Shown: positions 22,487-34,946 of the stretch, piece by piece
How positions within the stretch are numbered: position 1 is the stretch's first letter
Layout of the letters: each line of letters begins with the position of its first letter
From: Gnetum montanum
Taxonomy: Eukaryota > Streptophyta > Gnetopsida > Gnetales > Gnetaceae
Length of the DNA: 64,000 bases
Direction of reading: 5' to 3'
Assembly (NCBI GenBank): GCA_015680685.1
Contig: MNCI01004147.1
Location: forward strand, 603,035 to 667,034
Program-made: the position numbers and the translations under genes
The notes under the pieces: model-generated
What the model was told of the DNA's origin: nothing
Seen by the model: the letters and a program-made list of their open reading frames with translations, nothing else
Database searches by the model: none

Positions 22487-22617
22487 TTTTTTGTTGAAAC
22501 ATGTGCTATCTTAGATTAGTGAATATTATTTATATCATTGGACAAAATCAAGGTCAACATCACTTTTACACAACATATAACTACTAAGCACATTGATAAT
22601 TTTATTTATTTTGCAGG

Positions 22618-24480
22618 ATGTCTTCTTCTTCTCACAGATGTAAAGATGTCAAACTGTCAGTTCCATAAGAGTGCAAAGTGGTATATACTCATCTAGATGA
22701 ATATGTACCAAACTTCACCTTCATCCTACATCAGGATGAATAGTTGCGATAACATGATATGGAGGGCAACATTGTCTTGCCCCTCGATCGATTTGTACTT
22801 GGGATGTTGTTTCAAACTCTTAAGAAGTTGGACATTCCAAATCTTCACAAGGAATATGTTGTGAATGGTTATGATACTTGGGACTACTGTCCCATTGAAA
22901 TATAATGCAAGTGAGATTGACATTAGGAGAAGCACCATGAGGCTACAAAGGGGAAATATTTTACTAATCCCTTGTTCCTAGTAGATTAAGATGATAATGA
23001 GGATCCTCCCTTTGAAGGTTCTCAACTTGAAGATTCTCCACCCTCTATTATTGGTAATGTGGGTGCGACCCTAAACTTGCGATCCACTATTCATAAACTA
23101 GGTTCAAAAAAAGCCATAGTTAAGGTAGGGACTCGAGTAAACATCACAATGGCAAGGGATCTAAGGATGGAGGTTGTAATGAGCAAAAAGGTGGTGGTGG
23201 ACATTGAGGTGGCAATGGTGGTCCACCTTCCTCTCCATCCTCTTCATCTAATTCTGAACATTCATCTTCATCTTTTGGTTCTCATAAAAGTTACTATCAA
23301 AATAATCGTGATGAAGGTGATTAACAGAGATCGTCAAGGCCATCAAGAATGCAGAGGTGATAGAAATCATCATTGACACAATCATGATGACTGTTGGTAA
23401 CTACAAGTATGCTTAAAATGGCAAAGGTAGTTAGAATTCCAACCAGCAGATGAAAGATAGTTAGATCAAGTGCTTAGACATGAATAATATCCCACGATTT
23501 GAGGGGGGATACAATTTTGATTTGCAGAATCATTTACAAGCTTTTCACAATGCCTATGCCTTATAGAACCTTGAAAATGATTGGCAGAAACTCAAGATCT
23601 TTCCTAGGACACTCATCAAGGAAGTTGAAAGTTGGTACTAATCCTTGGAACCAAAATCCATTCATCGATGAAGTGCCATGTTAGAACTATTTAATGATAA
23701 ATATCAAACATACTCCAAAGTGTCCAACTTAAGAAGGCAAGTCCAAGGCTGGAAACAAGGAACATATGAACCCTTGGATGTCATCATGGGCAAGTATTAT
23801 TCTCTCTTACACCAATGCCCTGGCCATGGTTGTTCTCAGAGGAAACAACTTCGCAACATCATAGATGGGGTTAAAGTAGAAACTAGAAGAACTCTTGGGA
23901 TGTATGCCTAGGGGAGATTGTCTAAATTGAGAGCTCATTAGATCCAAAGGCTAATAAAGTAGGTAGCAAAAGAAGAAGAAGAGTTGTGAAAAAGGAAAAG
24001 TGCAAAAGAGTATAATAGGGACCCTTCCATTAGGAAATGGGAGGTCTAATATTGTGATGAGGAGGAGTCACCACTTGATGAAGTGGTGAATAGGAAAACC
24101 TTACCCATTCAAAAATCTATTTCTAATATTTTGACAAAGGTTGATAAATTATGGAAATGAAAAGTTTCAAATTTCTATGAAGATTGCTAAAGCATCCAAA
24201 GAATAGAATAGTGATCATGAACATAGGAGATGAAAAGAAGCTAAAATTGCCTACCAGAGAGGTAAGGGCAAAGCTACTGCTATTGAGGAAGTTGTGGAGA
24301 TAGACTCTGAAGATGATGTTGGTTGTGACATTTGTTAATATGAACATCCAAAGGGGTGTTTCCTAGTGATGTCACACTTACAAGAGTCTAGGGTGTATGC
24401 ATTGAATCCTTGACTAGCACGTAGGTAGGCACCTAGATGATTATCTTATCCTCAAGGCAATCCAAGGCAATTCCACCAAC
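22618..24480 (+). pseudogene. gag of element A, broken
   Basis: The ATG opens MSSSSH as in the other copies. Conserved landmarks: DMNNIPRFEGGYN (about 23476), ELFNDKYQTYSKVSNLRRQ, GWKQGTYEPLDVIMGKYY, HQCPGHGCSQRKQL (23678-23911 is open), and CDIC.YEHPKGC (about 24325-24360, the Gln codon now TAA) as the atypical zinc-knuckle motif. The Ser-rich middle around 23200-23290 is shared with B. Frameshifts near 23500 and 24150. Confidence 0.75.
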
Positions 24481-25039
24481 AACAACAAGCTTATTACCCA
24501 AGTGGAGCTCTACCACAACCATATGAACAATACCAAAAGTGGCACCAACCACAATCATGGGGAATTTCACTACCAAGGCAGTAGTATCCTTACAAGCAAC
24601 CAAATGCATACGAGTACTATGTTTAGCAACCCATCTCTCTAAGAAGTTTTGCAAGCCACACCTAATTTCAGCATCATTATTACTCTTCAGAGCACCATCG
24701 AAAACTTTCACCATCTACTTGAGGGGCGAACCCATGTTCATACCACCCACCACATGTGTTTGCACACATCCCTCCACCCTCAACCTAGTTACCTCTTGCT
24801 TCGTCCATGTAGGGTGAGATTCCTCCATAGCCATTGCAATGAAATGCTATGAGGACTGTACATTCACAATTAGCTTTCTAGCCAAATGATTCAAATAATC
24901 AATCCAAAAAAAGATCCTTCTTCTGACCCAATAGTCCTCTCCAACCCTCACAACCTAGTATGATTGTTCACCCTGCATCTTTAGTACCCTCATCCTTTGC
25001 ATCAAATACCTTCGAGTGTCCTTCAAACCAAATGCCAGC

Positions 25040-25640
25040 TCAAATTCATGTTGTGATGTTAACTTATGTTGTTTTTGATTGGATCAAGGCTAGCAATCTT
25101 CCCAAGAAAATATCTAACCTAGGAAGTCCACTCATTTACTTGTAGATCATTGGACATGAGTCATGCAAGGCTCTTCTTGATTCTAGTTCTGGTGTCAATC
25201 TCATCTCCCATGACATGTATAAGGACTGGAACCTACCACCTCTTGAGAAGAGTAATATCCATCTAGAATTGGTAGATCAATCAATCACTGTTCCTTTGGG
25301 ATTAGTGGAGGACATTGTAACCATAATAAGTGGGTGGTCCTATCCTATTGATTTTTTGGTGATCAAGGTTGAAAACTACAAAGGTAACTTTCCCATCATT
25401 ATGGAAAGGGCTTGGTTAAGATAGTCGATGCATGTATGGGGATAAGGGACCTCTTCTTCGAAATCTCCAAGGAAAATGAATTTGGAAAGTTAGAGAGAAG
25501 AAGCGTATTCCATGCATCGTGTACAACGATAATGGGTGTAATTGCATGTAAAATATTTGTTCCATCAAAAGTACATACATCAAAGCATGTAATCAATGTG
25601 CACAAGAAACAGATATTCAAAGGTATCTGTACATAACAAC
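25040..25640 (+). pseudogene. Aspartic protease of element A, active site changed
   Basis: VMLTYVVFDWIKASNLP opens the domain (the -1 side is the Gln/Pro-rich linker 24481-25039). The active site reads LDSSSGVNLIS at about 25175-25205: the Gly of the Asp-Ser/Thr-Gly triplet is Ser. Then MYKDWNLPPLEKSN, SITVPLGLVEDIVT, ISGWSYPIDFLVIKVENYKG and NFPIIMERAW. A single frame is open from 25215 to 25424. As seen, the triplet change alone would inactivate the enzyme. Confidence 0.8.
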
Positions 25641-26900
25641 CACAAGACAGGAAGGCACCTAGTGGCTGATAGCCAACTCAAATAGTAGCACATTATGCAT
25701 GGAACCAACTGAGAGCCTAACATGTGCTTATATTGAAAGCATAGATAAACTTGAGAAAATTCATCACCAACTCTTTGATGATGAAAATGATGACACTTGT
25801 TGGGGAGAGTTGGAAATCCCAAATAACTTCAAGCAAGAGCCCCTAGAGCTGAAAACGCTACCGACCAGCATGGAATATGCATGTTTAAACAATGGTAAAC
25901 TGGTCATAATCAACGACAAACTTGATCCTAAACAAAAAGAAAAGCTATTAAAGGTGGTTAACAGATGGCCAATAGCCTCTGCTTGGTCATATATCAAGTT
26001 GACAGGAATCCATCCAAGGATATGCTAACATCACATTTACACTGACCTAGCCATGAAGCCAAGAAGACAGCTATAGAGGTGGTTGAATCCCAAATTGAAG
26101 CAAATCATTAAGAAGGAAATAGAGCAACTCGTCAAGGTAGGGTTCATCTATCCTATCGCAGATAGTAAGTGGGTTAGTCCACTCGTAATTGTGCCAAAGA
26201 AAGATGGAAAGTAACGGGTTTGCATTGACTTTAGGTTGTTGAACATGGTGACATTTAAAGATCACTTTCCATTGCCATTTGTGAATCAAGTGTTGAATAC
26301 TATATCTGGGCATTACTATTATAGCTTCTTAGATGGTTATAGTGGCTATAACCAAATCCAAATTGTACTAAAAGATCAGGCCAAGACAAAATTCATGAGT
26401 CCTTGGGGAACTTTTGCATACTGTAAGATGCCATTTGGTTTGTGCAATGCCCCTATAACATTCCAACACCTAGTCCTTAGTATTTTTCAACAGCAGATTG
26501 GGAGTGGTGTGGAAGTCTTCATGGATGAATTCTCCACCTATGTAGCTACGTTTGAGCAAGCCTTGGATTGCCTTGAGTAAGTATTAAAGAGGTGTGTTGA
26601 AATAAATTTATGGCTCAATTGGCAAAAGGGTCACCTTACGGTCTAAGTAGGCATTATGTTGGGACATCAAATTTTACAAGAAGGTATTGAGGTAGACCTA
26701 GAAAAGATAATGGTCATTTAAGGAATTACATGTCAACAAGAGATAGTCAAAGATGTCAGATCATTCCTTGGACATACTAGCTACTACTGAACATTCATAG
26801 AGAATTTCTCTAAGATCACAAAGCCATTGGTCGAGCTTACAAAGAAAGATGATTTGTTTATCTGGATCAAGGAGTGTGAAAATGCAGTCCAATAGTTGAA
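25641..26900 (+). pseudogene. Reverse transcriptase of element A, broken
   Basis: Linker open from 25699 to 26028 (HHQLFDDENDDTCWGELEIP), then RT: EQLVKVGFIYPIA, KWVSPLVIVPKKDGK, NMVTFKDHFPLPFVNQVL, YYYSFLDGYSGYNQIQI with the first catalytic Asp, GTFAYCKMPFGLCNAPITFQ, and FMDEFSTY (about 26518-26541), where the second Asp of the DD pair is Glu. A long stretch (26236-26580) is open. Downstream, SFLGHTSYY and TKPLVELTKK. Confidence 0.85.
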
Positions 26901-27330
26901 GGAAAAACTTATAGAAACTCCAATTTTACAAGCACCAAACTAGTCTAGACCATTTTACATAATGATAAATGTATCTAATTATGCTTTGGGAGTGGTGCTT
27001 ACCTAGCTGGATGATAAAAAACGTCCATATTACATCCACTGTGCGAGCTAAAGCATTGTGGGTGTACAGCTAAATTACACCACAACTAAAAAAGAACTAA
27101 TGGCTGTAGTGTTTGCTCTCGAGAAGTTTAAGCACTACGTGCTTGGCTACAAGGTGTTTGTGCACATAGATCATAGTGCCATTTGCTTCTTGATGAACAA
27201 GCTAATGATGAGCCCTTGTATCATATGGTGACTCATGATCTTGTAGGAATTTCATCTCATGATGATAGATTGAAAAGGAACTAAGAATGTGGTCACTGAC
27301 CACCTCTCTCAATTATGACAAGACAATAAA
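26901..27330 (+). pseudogene. RNase H of element A, broken
   Basis: Residual motifs: a Phe-Tyr-Ile-Met-Ile start, where the catalytic Asp of IDAS is replaced (INVS, about 26960), ALGVVLT, YTTTKKELMAVVFALEKF, HYVLGYKVFVHIDH and VTDHLSQL. Several stops (TAG for Gln). Confidence 0.75.
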
Positions 27331-27856
27331 GAAGAGGAGAGCCCAATCTCTAATCAATTCCTAGATGAACTCCTCTTTACTATTGCAATCAATGAAAAAT
27401 GCCCACAAAACCAAAATGGTATGATGGCATCGTTACTTATCTTATCACTTAGGAGATGCCACAAGATCTTGACTTTAGAAGGAAATAACAATTTCTTCAT
27501 TAGGCCAAATAATTCATGGAAATTAGCTGACACCTTTAAAAAGTGTGCATTAATGGCCTAGTTCGCTGGTGTGTGCTTGATGTGGATCAATTACATGTTC
27601 TCTAGGATGCTCATGAAGGACCTTGTGGAGGCCACTATGTAGGGAGGTGAATGACCATAAAAATACTAATGGTAGGATATTACTGGCCTATAATCTTTAA
27701 GGATGCCCACCAGTTTGTCTGATCTTGTGAACACTACCACTGAGATGGTGGGATGATTGCATGAATGGAGGGTTCTCAATAATGGATTCAACCACTAAAG
27801 CCCTTTGACATATGGGGCATTGACTTCATGTGTCCCATCACACCCATGTCCAATGG
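27331..27856 (+). pseudogene. Integrase of element A, N-terminal part before D
   Basis: Zinc-binding region remnant (AHEGPCGGHYV near 27612-27645; the conserved HH is partly kept), ILMVGYYWPIIF, and PFDIWGIDFMCPI (about 27805-27835) with the first catalytic Asp. The reading ends inside SNG at the AATGG duplication where D is inserted, and continues at 35785. Confidence 0.8.
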
Positions 27857-28621
27857 TGATGAGCCGCGATATCGTGGCCTGCTGCCATGTCTATAAATAA
27901 GAGGTGGCTTTCCCTTGTTCACACACTTAGACTTAGACCCTTAGCCAAACTATAGCAGTTTTACCATTCTAGAGTTAGAATAATTTCCATGTGCCCGCAG
28001 TAGGAGTCTTAAAGTAAACAGATCTTTATTCGAGCAAATTGTGCCAAAGCATACATTTGTGTACAACAATAAAGACAAACTTTTTGATAAACCTTGCAGC
28101 ATGTGGACTAAGATAAATAGGAATTAATTATTGTTAAATGTTTAAATGCTTTCCTAGATAATTAATCTCTCTCAACCCTTGACTCTCCTAGTTAAGTGCA
28201 CTCAGTACGACCGCTTCGAGCATGTGTGTAGTGCTTGGTAATCCAGTAACGATTAGCGTTTAGTAATCCTAGCAGCATTACACTGGTTCAGGATGTGTAC
28301 GACAAGTGGGAATAGATACTGGTGCTAAGGCAATTAGAACTTAGTTAGTGAATAGTTAATGAAATTTAGTTACTTAGTTTTCTTCACCTTTCCCTATTAG
28401 CATAAGATGTTAAAAAGATAAAAGATATAAAAATCATATACCTCAAGCTTACTTAACCATACAACCATGACAATACAAGTAAGCTTGGGAAGATAACGAT
28501 TGATTAACCTTTAAGTGTTCCATTAGGGTGCGTAAGCACTTAGTCCTTGGAGTTCGACTGGATCGTGCGTGAAACGCTCGTATTCGTATGGTTGAGTGTA
28601 GGGGTACCTTGCCACTCATGA
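27857..28621 (+). repeat. 5' LTR of element D
   Basis: TGATGAG...CTCATGA (the last C is G), 765 bases. TATAAATA 27892-27899, AATAAAGACAAAC near 28069. The U3 is about 73 bases shorter than in the 3' LTR: only one GATATC palindrome remains. Confidence 0.88.
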
Positions 28622-28641
28622 TTGGTGTTGTTGCCGGGGAC
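28622..28641 (+). promoter_or_regulatory. Primer binding site, tRNA-Asp type, element D
   Basis: TGGTGTTGTTGCCGGGGA, three transitions from the complement of the plant tRNA-Asp 3' end, one base after the LTR. Confidence 0.8.
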
Positions 28642-28767
28642 TTAGTTGTTTGTGCGCTACGTAGAACATAGGAAATCATTCATATCGTTGAGACACTAGA
28701 ACGAACCCTTAGGGTTAATTAAGAAAAAAACAAGACAATGGTAAATAGCACACCGAATAGGACAAAA

Positions 28768-30719
28768 ATGTCTTCTTCTTCGCACAAAATCACTTCACCG
28801 CCTAGGACCAACACAAGAGACAGTTTGCGGCACAACACACATAACCAAGATCCACCAGTGCCTCAACAATTCTGTGTGGTATATATACATCACGATGAAT
28901 ATGTACTTGACTTTAACTTTATTCTCCATCAAGATGAACAACTGCTTTGGAGAGACTTGGAGGGTAACATAGTGTTGCCTCCAGATTGAGCAGTCCCCAA
29001 CATGCTCCTTCGTGCTCTTGCACGAATAGGCATGTCACAATTGTATGCAGAGTACGTTGCATGTGACCATGATACAAGGGACTACCATTGCATAGAAGCG
29101 CAACGTCAAAGGGACTTGCAACAAGAGAGATATCACACATGTTTGAAGTGCAAAGGACCCCATAACGCTCCACCCGTCTTAAGCGAAAATAAGGGTGGTG
29201 AGCCTATTTCAATAGGTTCTCCACAAAATGACGTTCCCCCTCTAACGATAGTCAAGAGGTGGTGTATCAGAACCTCCACTTCACGGTTCACAACCCTAGT
29301 TCTGATCCCCATGAACACCAAGTGTTCAATGAGGGAACATAAACACATGATAAGGGTGGGCAGTCTGATTGTAATTACGATCGGGGTCGAGACCACCAAA
29401 GAGAAGGTAGAAAACATCGTCATGGCAATGGTTCTCCTTCTTCTTCACATTCATCATCACATTCACCCTCTCCTTCAGTATTAGGATGCAGTCATAAGGA
29501 ACCTAACCTTGAGGATAAAGGTAAACAAGGTGAGAAACCTTAACAAGAGAGTCGAGAACAAGGACGAGGGCACTCTAGAGAATCGTGGCATAGAAGAAGG
29601 GAGAGTAGGGAACTGCGTAGACATCACAGACACTATGAATGAAATGACCATGAAGAACCCCTACTCACAACCTAAAGCATGTTAGACATCACGGAGGCCG
29701 TAAGAATTCCCACGAGGCACCAAAAAGATAGTAGGATCAAGAGGTTAGACATGAATAATATCCCACGATTTGAGGGGGGATATAGTGCTGATCCTCAAAA
29801 CCACTTACAAGAATTTCATAATGCATGTGCCTTGTAGAACATCAAGAACGAATAGCAAAAACTAAAGTTGTTCCCAAGGACACTAGTAAAAGAAGTAGAA
29901 AGCTGGTACTGGTCCTTAGAAATGAAATCCATTCGAAGGTCGAGTATGATGCTAGAACTATTTAATGATAAGTATCAAATGTACTCCCGGGTGTCCAATT
30001 TATGAAAGCAAATCCAAGGATGGAAGCAGGGAAGTCATGAACCCTTGGATGCTGCCATGGGTCGATATTATGCACTATTAGATCGTTGCTCGGGCCATGG
30101 CTACTTGCAGCAAGATTAACTACGCCATCTCGTAGATGGACTTAGGCATGAAATAAGGTGAACCCTTGGGACATATGCCTAAGGGAGATTATTAGAGCTT
30201 AGGTCCCATCAGATCCATAGATTTCTAGAGCAAGTAGCCAAGGAAGAAGGGGAGCTACGTAAGAGAGAAAGTGCGGAAGAGTACAATTGCGATCCTTCCC
30301 TCCGAAAAAGGGGAGTGAGATTCTGTGAGGAGGAGGAAGAGTCACCACTCGAAGAGATGGTGAATAGGAAAACCTTGCCACTCCAAAAATTAACAATAGA
30401 AGTGTCGGCAAAGGTAGACCAAATGTGGGACTCCCTAGATAGTAGATTTGAAACCGTTCTCAAAATTGTAGAGGAGTCTAAGGAGTGGGGTAGTGACTAT
30501 GGCAAAAAGAAAAATAGGGACATGGACCATGCATGTAACAAAGGTAAGGGTAAAATAACCATCACCAAAGAGGTTGTGGATTCTGATATAGACAATGACG
30601 GTGGATGTGAGATATGCCAATATGACCATCCTAAGGTATGTTGCCTAGTAATCTCACATCTACAAGAGTCTGGGGTGTGTGCACTCAATCCACGACTTAA
30701 CAAAAGGAAAGCACCCTAA
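28768..30719 (+). pseudogene. gag of element D, broken
   Basis: The ATG of MSSSSHKITSPPRTN is the start conserved in the family; an upstream in-frame ATG at 28738 would add ten residues. The N-terminal region (FILHQDEQLLWRDLEGNIV, then a stop at 28987) is shared with E and F, followed by a His/Ser/Arg-rich stretch and the core: DMNNIPRFEGGYSADPQNH (about 29749-29810), IQGWKQGSHEPLDAAMGRYY, SGHGYLQQD. Its C-terminal half is open (30315-30719), with CEICQYDHPKVCC at about 30606. Stops at Gln and Trp codons. Confidence 0.8.
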
Positions 30720-31279
30720 AGTTACCTTATCCCCAAGGTAGTTCCACCAACCTTTAACATATTATCTAAGTGGAACTCTGCCACAACCTATTGAGCAACA
30801 CCAATAGTGGCAATACCCACAGTCATGGTGGATGCCACCACCAAGGCAAAAATATCCTTACTAGCAACCGGATCCATATGGCTATTATGTACAGCAGCCA
30901 ATCTCTCCACGTGACTCTATTGGTCACGTGACACCACAACGTCACTACCAAGCTTGAGAGTATTACAAGACTCCTTCTCTTGGGAGAGACAACCCACAGA
31001 CATACCATCCTCCAAACCCATCCTCAACTCTCACACTGATAGCTCCATTACCACACACTCTAGCAATGCAAGGGGAACTACCCACTCAACCACAGCAACG
31101 CAATGTTACAAGAGCTATAAACCTTCAACCCGCTACTAGTTTTGACAACTACACAAAGAGAAGACCTTTCTTTAGAACCAACAGTCCAACCAAGCTCTCA
31201 CAACCACAAGTGGTTGAGCCTCTGAACGCTTCTCCATCAAATAAGGCTTCAGAGCTCCCTTCAAACCAAAAAAAGAGCT

Positions 31280-32160
31280 CAATGCACACGGTTATGTTAA
31301 CACATGCCGTCACTAACTAGATTAAGGAGGGCCACCTTCCCTGGAAATTCTCTAACCCCGAAAGTCCTTTAATCTATCTCCAGGTCACTGGGAATGAACC
31401 ATGTAAAGCTCTTCTAGACTTAGGTTCTGGATTCAACTTAATATCACAAGAGATGTATAAAGCCTGGAATCTACCTCCACTAAAGAAAAGCAATATTTGC
31501 TTAGAGTTGGCTGACCAGTCCATCACTGTTCCCTTGGGACTGGTGGAGGACATCGTTACCACTGTGTGTGGGTGGTCATACCTAGCTAATTTCCTAGTGA
31601 TACAAGTAAACAATGAAAAAGGGGACTTCCCAATAATAATGGGGAGGGCATGGCTAAGTACCATAAACGCATGCCTAGGAATCCACAATCTTTCTCTGAA
31701 AATATCTAAGGAAAATTCTTTTGGGAAGATTGAGAAGAAGAAAGTTCCATACATCACATACGGTGATACAGGGTGTTATTACATACAGGAATGTTCAACA
31801 TTGCCTGCATGCAATCGGTGTGCCCAAGAAATTAACATACAAAAGTGTCTATATGTAGCAACTACACAACAAGAAGATACCTAGTGGTTGATAGCTGATC
31901 AAGAGAGCCACTCACCAACATGCATGGAACCAACTAGGGGAACAACTTGCACTCACATCGAAAGCATAGATACATTGGAGCAAGAGAATCACCAACTTCC
32001 AAACCTTAACCTAAAAACATCAATTGGAAGAAGTTGGGAACTCCTAGAAAATTCAAACAAGTGCTCCGATAGGAGAATACTAGTCCATGTGCAACAGACC
32101 AAACCTTACTATGAATCTAGAACAATCAATGCACATAATACCTTGGAGAAGAGATGATCC
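31280..32160 (+). pseudogene. Aspartic protease of element D and end of its coding region
   Basis: VMLTHAVTN opens the domain. The active site reads LDLGSGFNLIS (about 31417-31445): Ser of DSG is Leu. Frame 31453-31884 is open through MYKAWNLPPLKKSN, GLVEDIVTTVCGWSY and IIMGRAWLSTIN. A linker with HIESIDTLEQ runs to about 32157 and stops. In A and B, RT begins after the equivalent linker; here the integrase 3' flank follows instead. This is the deletion that defines the non-autonomous type. Confidence 0.8.
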
Positions 32161-32190
32161 CACTCATTATTTTGGATCTCCTGCTTTCAA

Positions 32191-32215
32191 TTCAATCATG
32201 GGGGAGATGGCCACC
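32191..32215 (+). promoter_or_regulatory. Internal PPT-like tract after the coding region, element D
   Basis: CAATCATGGGGGAGATGGCC. The same tract follows the end of pol in A (about 36668), B (20522), E (58454) and F (63782). It shares ATGGGGG with the true 3' PPT before the LTR. Confidence 0.6.
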
Positions 32216-32803
32216 TATGTTGATCAATCAAGGCCCTCAGTTCCTTTTTAAGTTTTTGTTTTACATATTTTTGTTTTACAGATTTCTTTAACTTTTCTTA
32301 TTTCTGTTTTGCAACATCGTTCATACTTTTTCATTTCTTTGTGTGTTTGTTTATTTTGTTAGGATCGTCACCTAATAAGTGCTCCTGATGGTGGTATGAA
32401 TTGTATTCCATTGATTGCTAATGTTTGGTTTTTACCTTTGAGTTAAAATGTTGATACTAAGGTATGGTTCTTTTGATATAACAGGTAATGAGTCCAAGTC
32501 ATCCATGCATCCATAAATTTCTATGGTCTCTCTTGGCTTGGAACTGTACAATCCCTTTCTTTCAATAATAAGAACTATCAACGAATTGATGACTGGACAT
32601 TTCTCGAACCAAGGAAGGACTCAAGGATTGAAAAGGGTGTGACTTCAAGGGGATTTGATGCATTTTTGCTAGCCATTCTCTTGGGTGCCTGGATGTTTTC
32701 TTCTTGAATTTTCCTTACCATTCTGACGTTGCTCCATTATTGGGAAGTTGAGCTAATAAAAATAATAAGTCTTTGGATGGTGTGGTTCTCACGCAAAAAA
32801 AAA

Positions 32804-33072
32804 NNNNNNNNNNNNNNNNNNNNNNNNNNNNNNNNNNNNNNNNNNNNNNNNNNNNNNNNNNNNNNNNNNNNNNNNNNNNNNNNNNNNNNNNNNNNNNNNN
32901 NNNNNNNNNNNNNNNNNNNNNNNNNNNNNNNNNNNNNNNNNNNNNNNNNNNNNNNNNNNNNNNNNNNNNNNNNNNNNNNNNNNNNNNNNNNNNNNNNNNN
33001 NNNNNNNNNNNNNNNNNNNNNNNNNNNNNNNNNNNNNNNNNNNNNNNNNNNNNNNNNNNNNNNNNNNNNNNN
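32804..33072. other. Assembly gap of 269 N
   Basis: Ns begin inside an A-run (after ACGCAAAAAAAAA). The sequence after the gap (33073-33648) repeats that before the gap (32228-32803) at an offset of 845. No biological meaning should be read from frames crossing it. Confidence 0.98.
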
Positions 33073-33648
33073 TCAAGGCCCTCAGTTCCTTTTTAAGTTT
33101 TTGTTTTACATATTTTTGTTTTACAGATTTCTTTAACTTTTCTTATTTCTGTTTTGCAACATCGTTCATACTTTTTCATTTCTTTGTGTGTTTGTTTATT
33201 TTGTTAGGATCGTCACCTAATAAGTGCTCCTGATGGTGGTATGAATTGTATTCCATTGATTGCTAATGTTTGGTTTTTACCTTTGAGTTAAAATGTTGAT
33301 ACTAAGGTATGGTTCTTTTGATATAACAGGTAATGAGTCCAAGTCATCCATGCATCCATAAATTTCTATGGTCTCTCTTGGCTTGGAACTGTACAATCCC
33401 TTTCTTTCAATAATAAGAACTATCAACGAATTGATGACTGGACATTTCTCGAACCAAGGAAGGACTCAAGGATTGAAAAGGGTGTGACTTCAAGGGGATT
33501 TGATGCATTTTTGCTAGCCATTCTCTTGGGTGCCTGGATGTTTTCTTCTTGAATTTTCCTTACCATTCTGACGTTGCTCCATTATTGGGAAGTTGAGCTA
33601 ATAAAAATAATAAGTCTTTGGATGGTGTGGTTCTCACGCAAAAAAAAA
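33073..33648 (+). repeat. Exact repeat of 32228-32803, probably assembly artefact
   Basis: 576 bases match the pre-gap sequence without a difference I could see, then the A-run extends to 33660. LTR pairs of the same element differ by several per cent, so an exact copy beside a gap at a homopolymer points to unresolved overlapping contig ends. Confidence 0.85.
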
Positions 33649-34930
33649 AAAAAAAAAAAACAGTGAGAATTCAAAGCACACCCCTTAGATGAAATAATCA
33701 TCTAGGCTACAAGCACTGGTTATGGAACTAAATAAAAATGTTCCCTCTAACTAAGGTCCTTTTTCGCTTCCTACTTTTTTCCTTTTTCGTTCATCAGAAT
33801 GGTGGTGAATTTTTGGCAGGAGCATTCTTGTTACTTCAAATTGATGGATTGGCCAAATGTATTAATGCGAAGTCACTAGATGTGGATCTTTTGAGGCTGG
33901 ATTTGGAATGAGATCTACTAAGTCACATGAACCATTAATACACAAGGGGTTGTACACCACCTTGTTCTTGAGACTTCGTTCCATTCTCTTCTTTCCATCA
34001 TTCTTTCTCCATTTCCACCTCATTGCCGATTGTATCAATAGTCCATATTTTGGTTGATGCATTGTTTTCCTTTTTGGTAAATTATGGTGGTTAAGACTTT
34101 AACTCTTGTTTCCAATTGGCATTTCCAGAGCCTACAGACTCTTTGAATGCAGGATTGTTAGGGCATTAAGGGCATGAGCCTGCTTTGGGGAGGATCCATT
34201 GGCATTCCTATTTGGTGCATCAGTTAATTTCTTTCCCTTAAAAACATTTTTTCAATCAACTCTTATTTTGTTCATTTCCATCCCTGACATCCATTTTATC
34301 AGCACTACCATTGTTTCTTTTTCTCCATCCTTCTTATTCCTTATCTTTTTCCATTCTCTCGCTACCAGAGGTTTGCTCTTAGTCATGAGGGTCTTGGTCC
34401 AATTTTTCTCTAAACCCCTACACCTTGGGTAACCACCAGTGTTATATCTCCAAAATCTGCATCAGCCATACCACAACTCAGCCAATGGATCTTTCATTAG
34501 GGCATGGTATCAACTGCATTGTAATTCATTTATCCTTGCTAATATAAGATTGTGTTGTGTGTGTAGATGACAATCATACACCAATGGATTGGATCCAGAG
34601 GGAACACTTGGAATGAACTGGTGCTGGAGTAGTCATGTAAGGAACAAGATTGATGGTGCGGTTATGGATGGACAATGGAAGGTATAATCTTGGCATCGGC
34701 AGCAACAAACTTCTTCTTTTCTCTCTCTCTCTTCTCTCTTCTCTCTCAACTGCCAAATAACGCTCGATGTTAAATGTGTATAGTGTTCACTCTTCTTGTC
34801 ATGAGCACTAATTTTATCATGTATTTTAATGATGATCCGTGCACGTCACCCCATTCACCATTAGTATCATTCAAGTCAATAATCCCATACCTTCCCAATA
34901 TTTTGTAAGGAACTCGAGGATGAGTTTTCA

Positions 34931-34946
34931 TTCAGTCATGGGGGTA
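34931..34946 (+). promoter_or_regulatory. 3' polypurine tract of element D
   Basis: CAGTCATGGGGGTA lies directly before the TGATGAG of the 3' LTR. A purine-rich tract at this place primes plus-strand synthesis in LTR elements. The same sequence precedes the 3' LTRs of A, B, C and E. Confidence 0.8.

Larger units (their letters stand above)
32216..34946 (+). other. 3' region of element D
   Basis: Non-coding: T-rich repeats of TTTTTGTTTTACA, an AATAAA followed within about 40 bases by a 21-base A-run (33640-33660), GGTTATGGAACTA, GGCATTAAGGGCATGAGCC, a CT-rich stretch near 34720, and the leader GAGGATGAGTTTTCATTCAG before the PPT. The extra ORF of A and B is missing. Contains the N gap and repeated flank. 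Confidence 0.75.

Noticed and set aside
32729-33136. Open frames spanning the N gap
   Set aside because: They consist of unknown residues across 269 N and the flanks are non-coding 3' region.
34700-34750. CT-rich run (TTCTCTCTCTC) as a promoter element of a host gene
   Set aside because: It lies in the 3' region of D, a shorter version is in E (near 60155), and no gene follows before the LTR.
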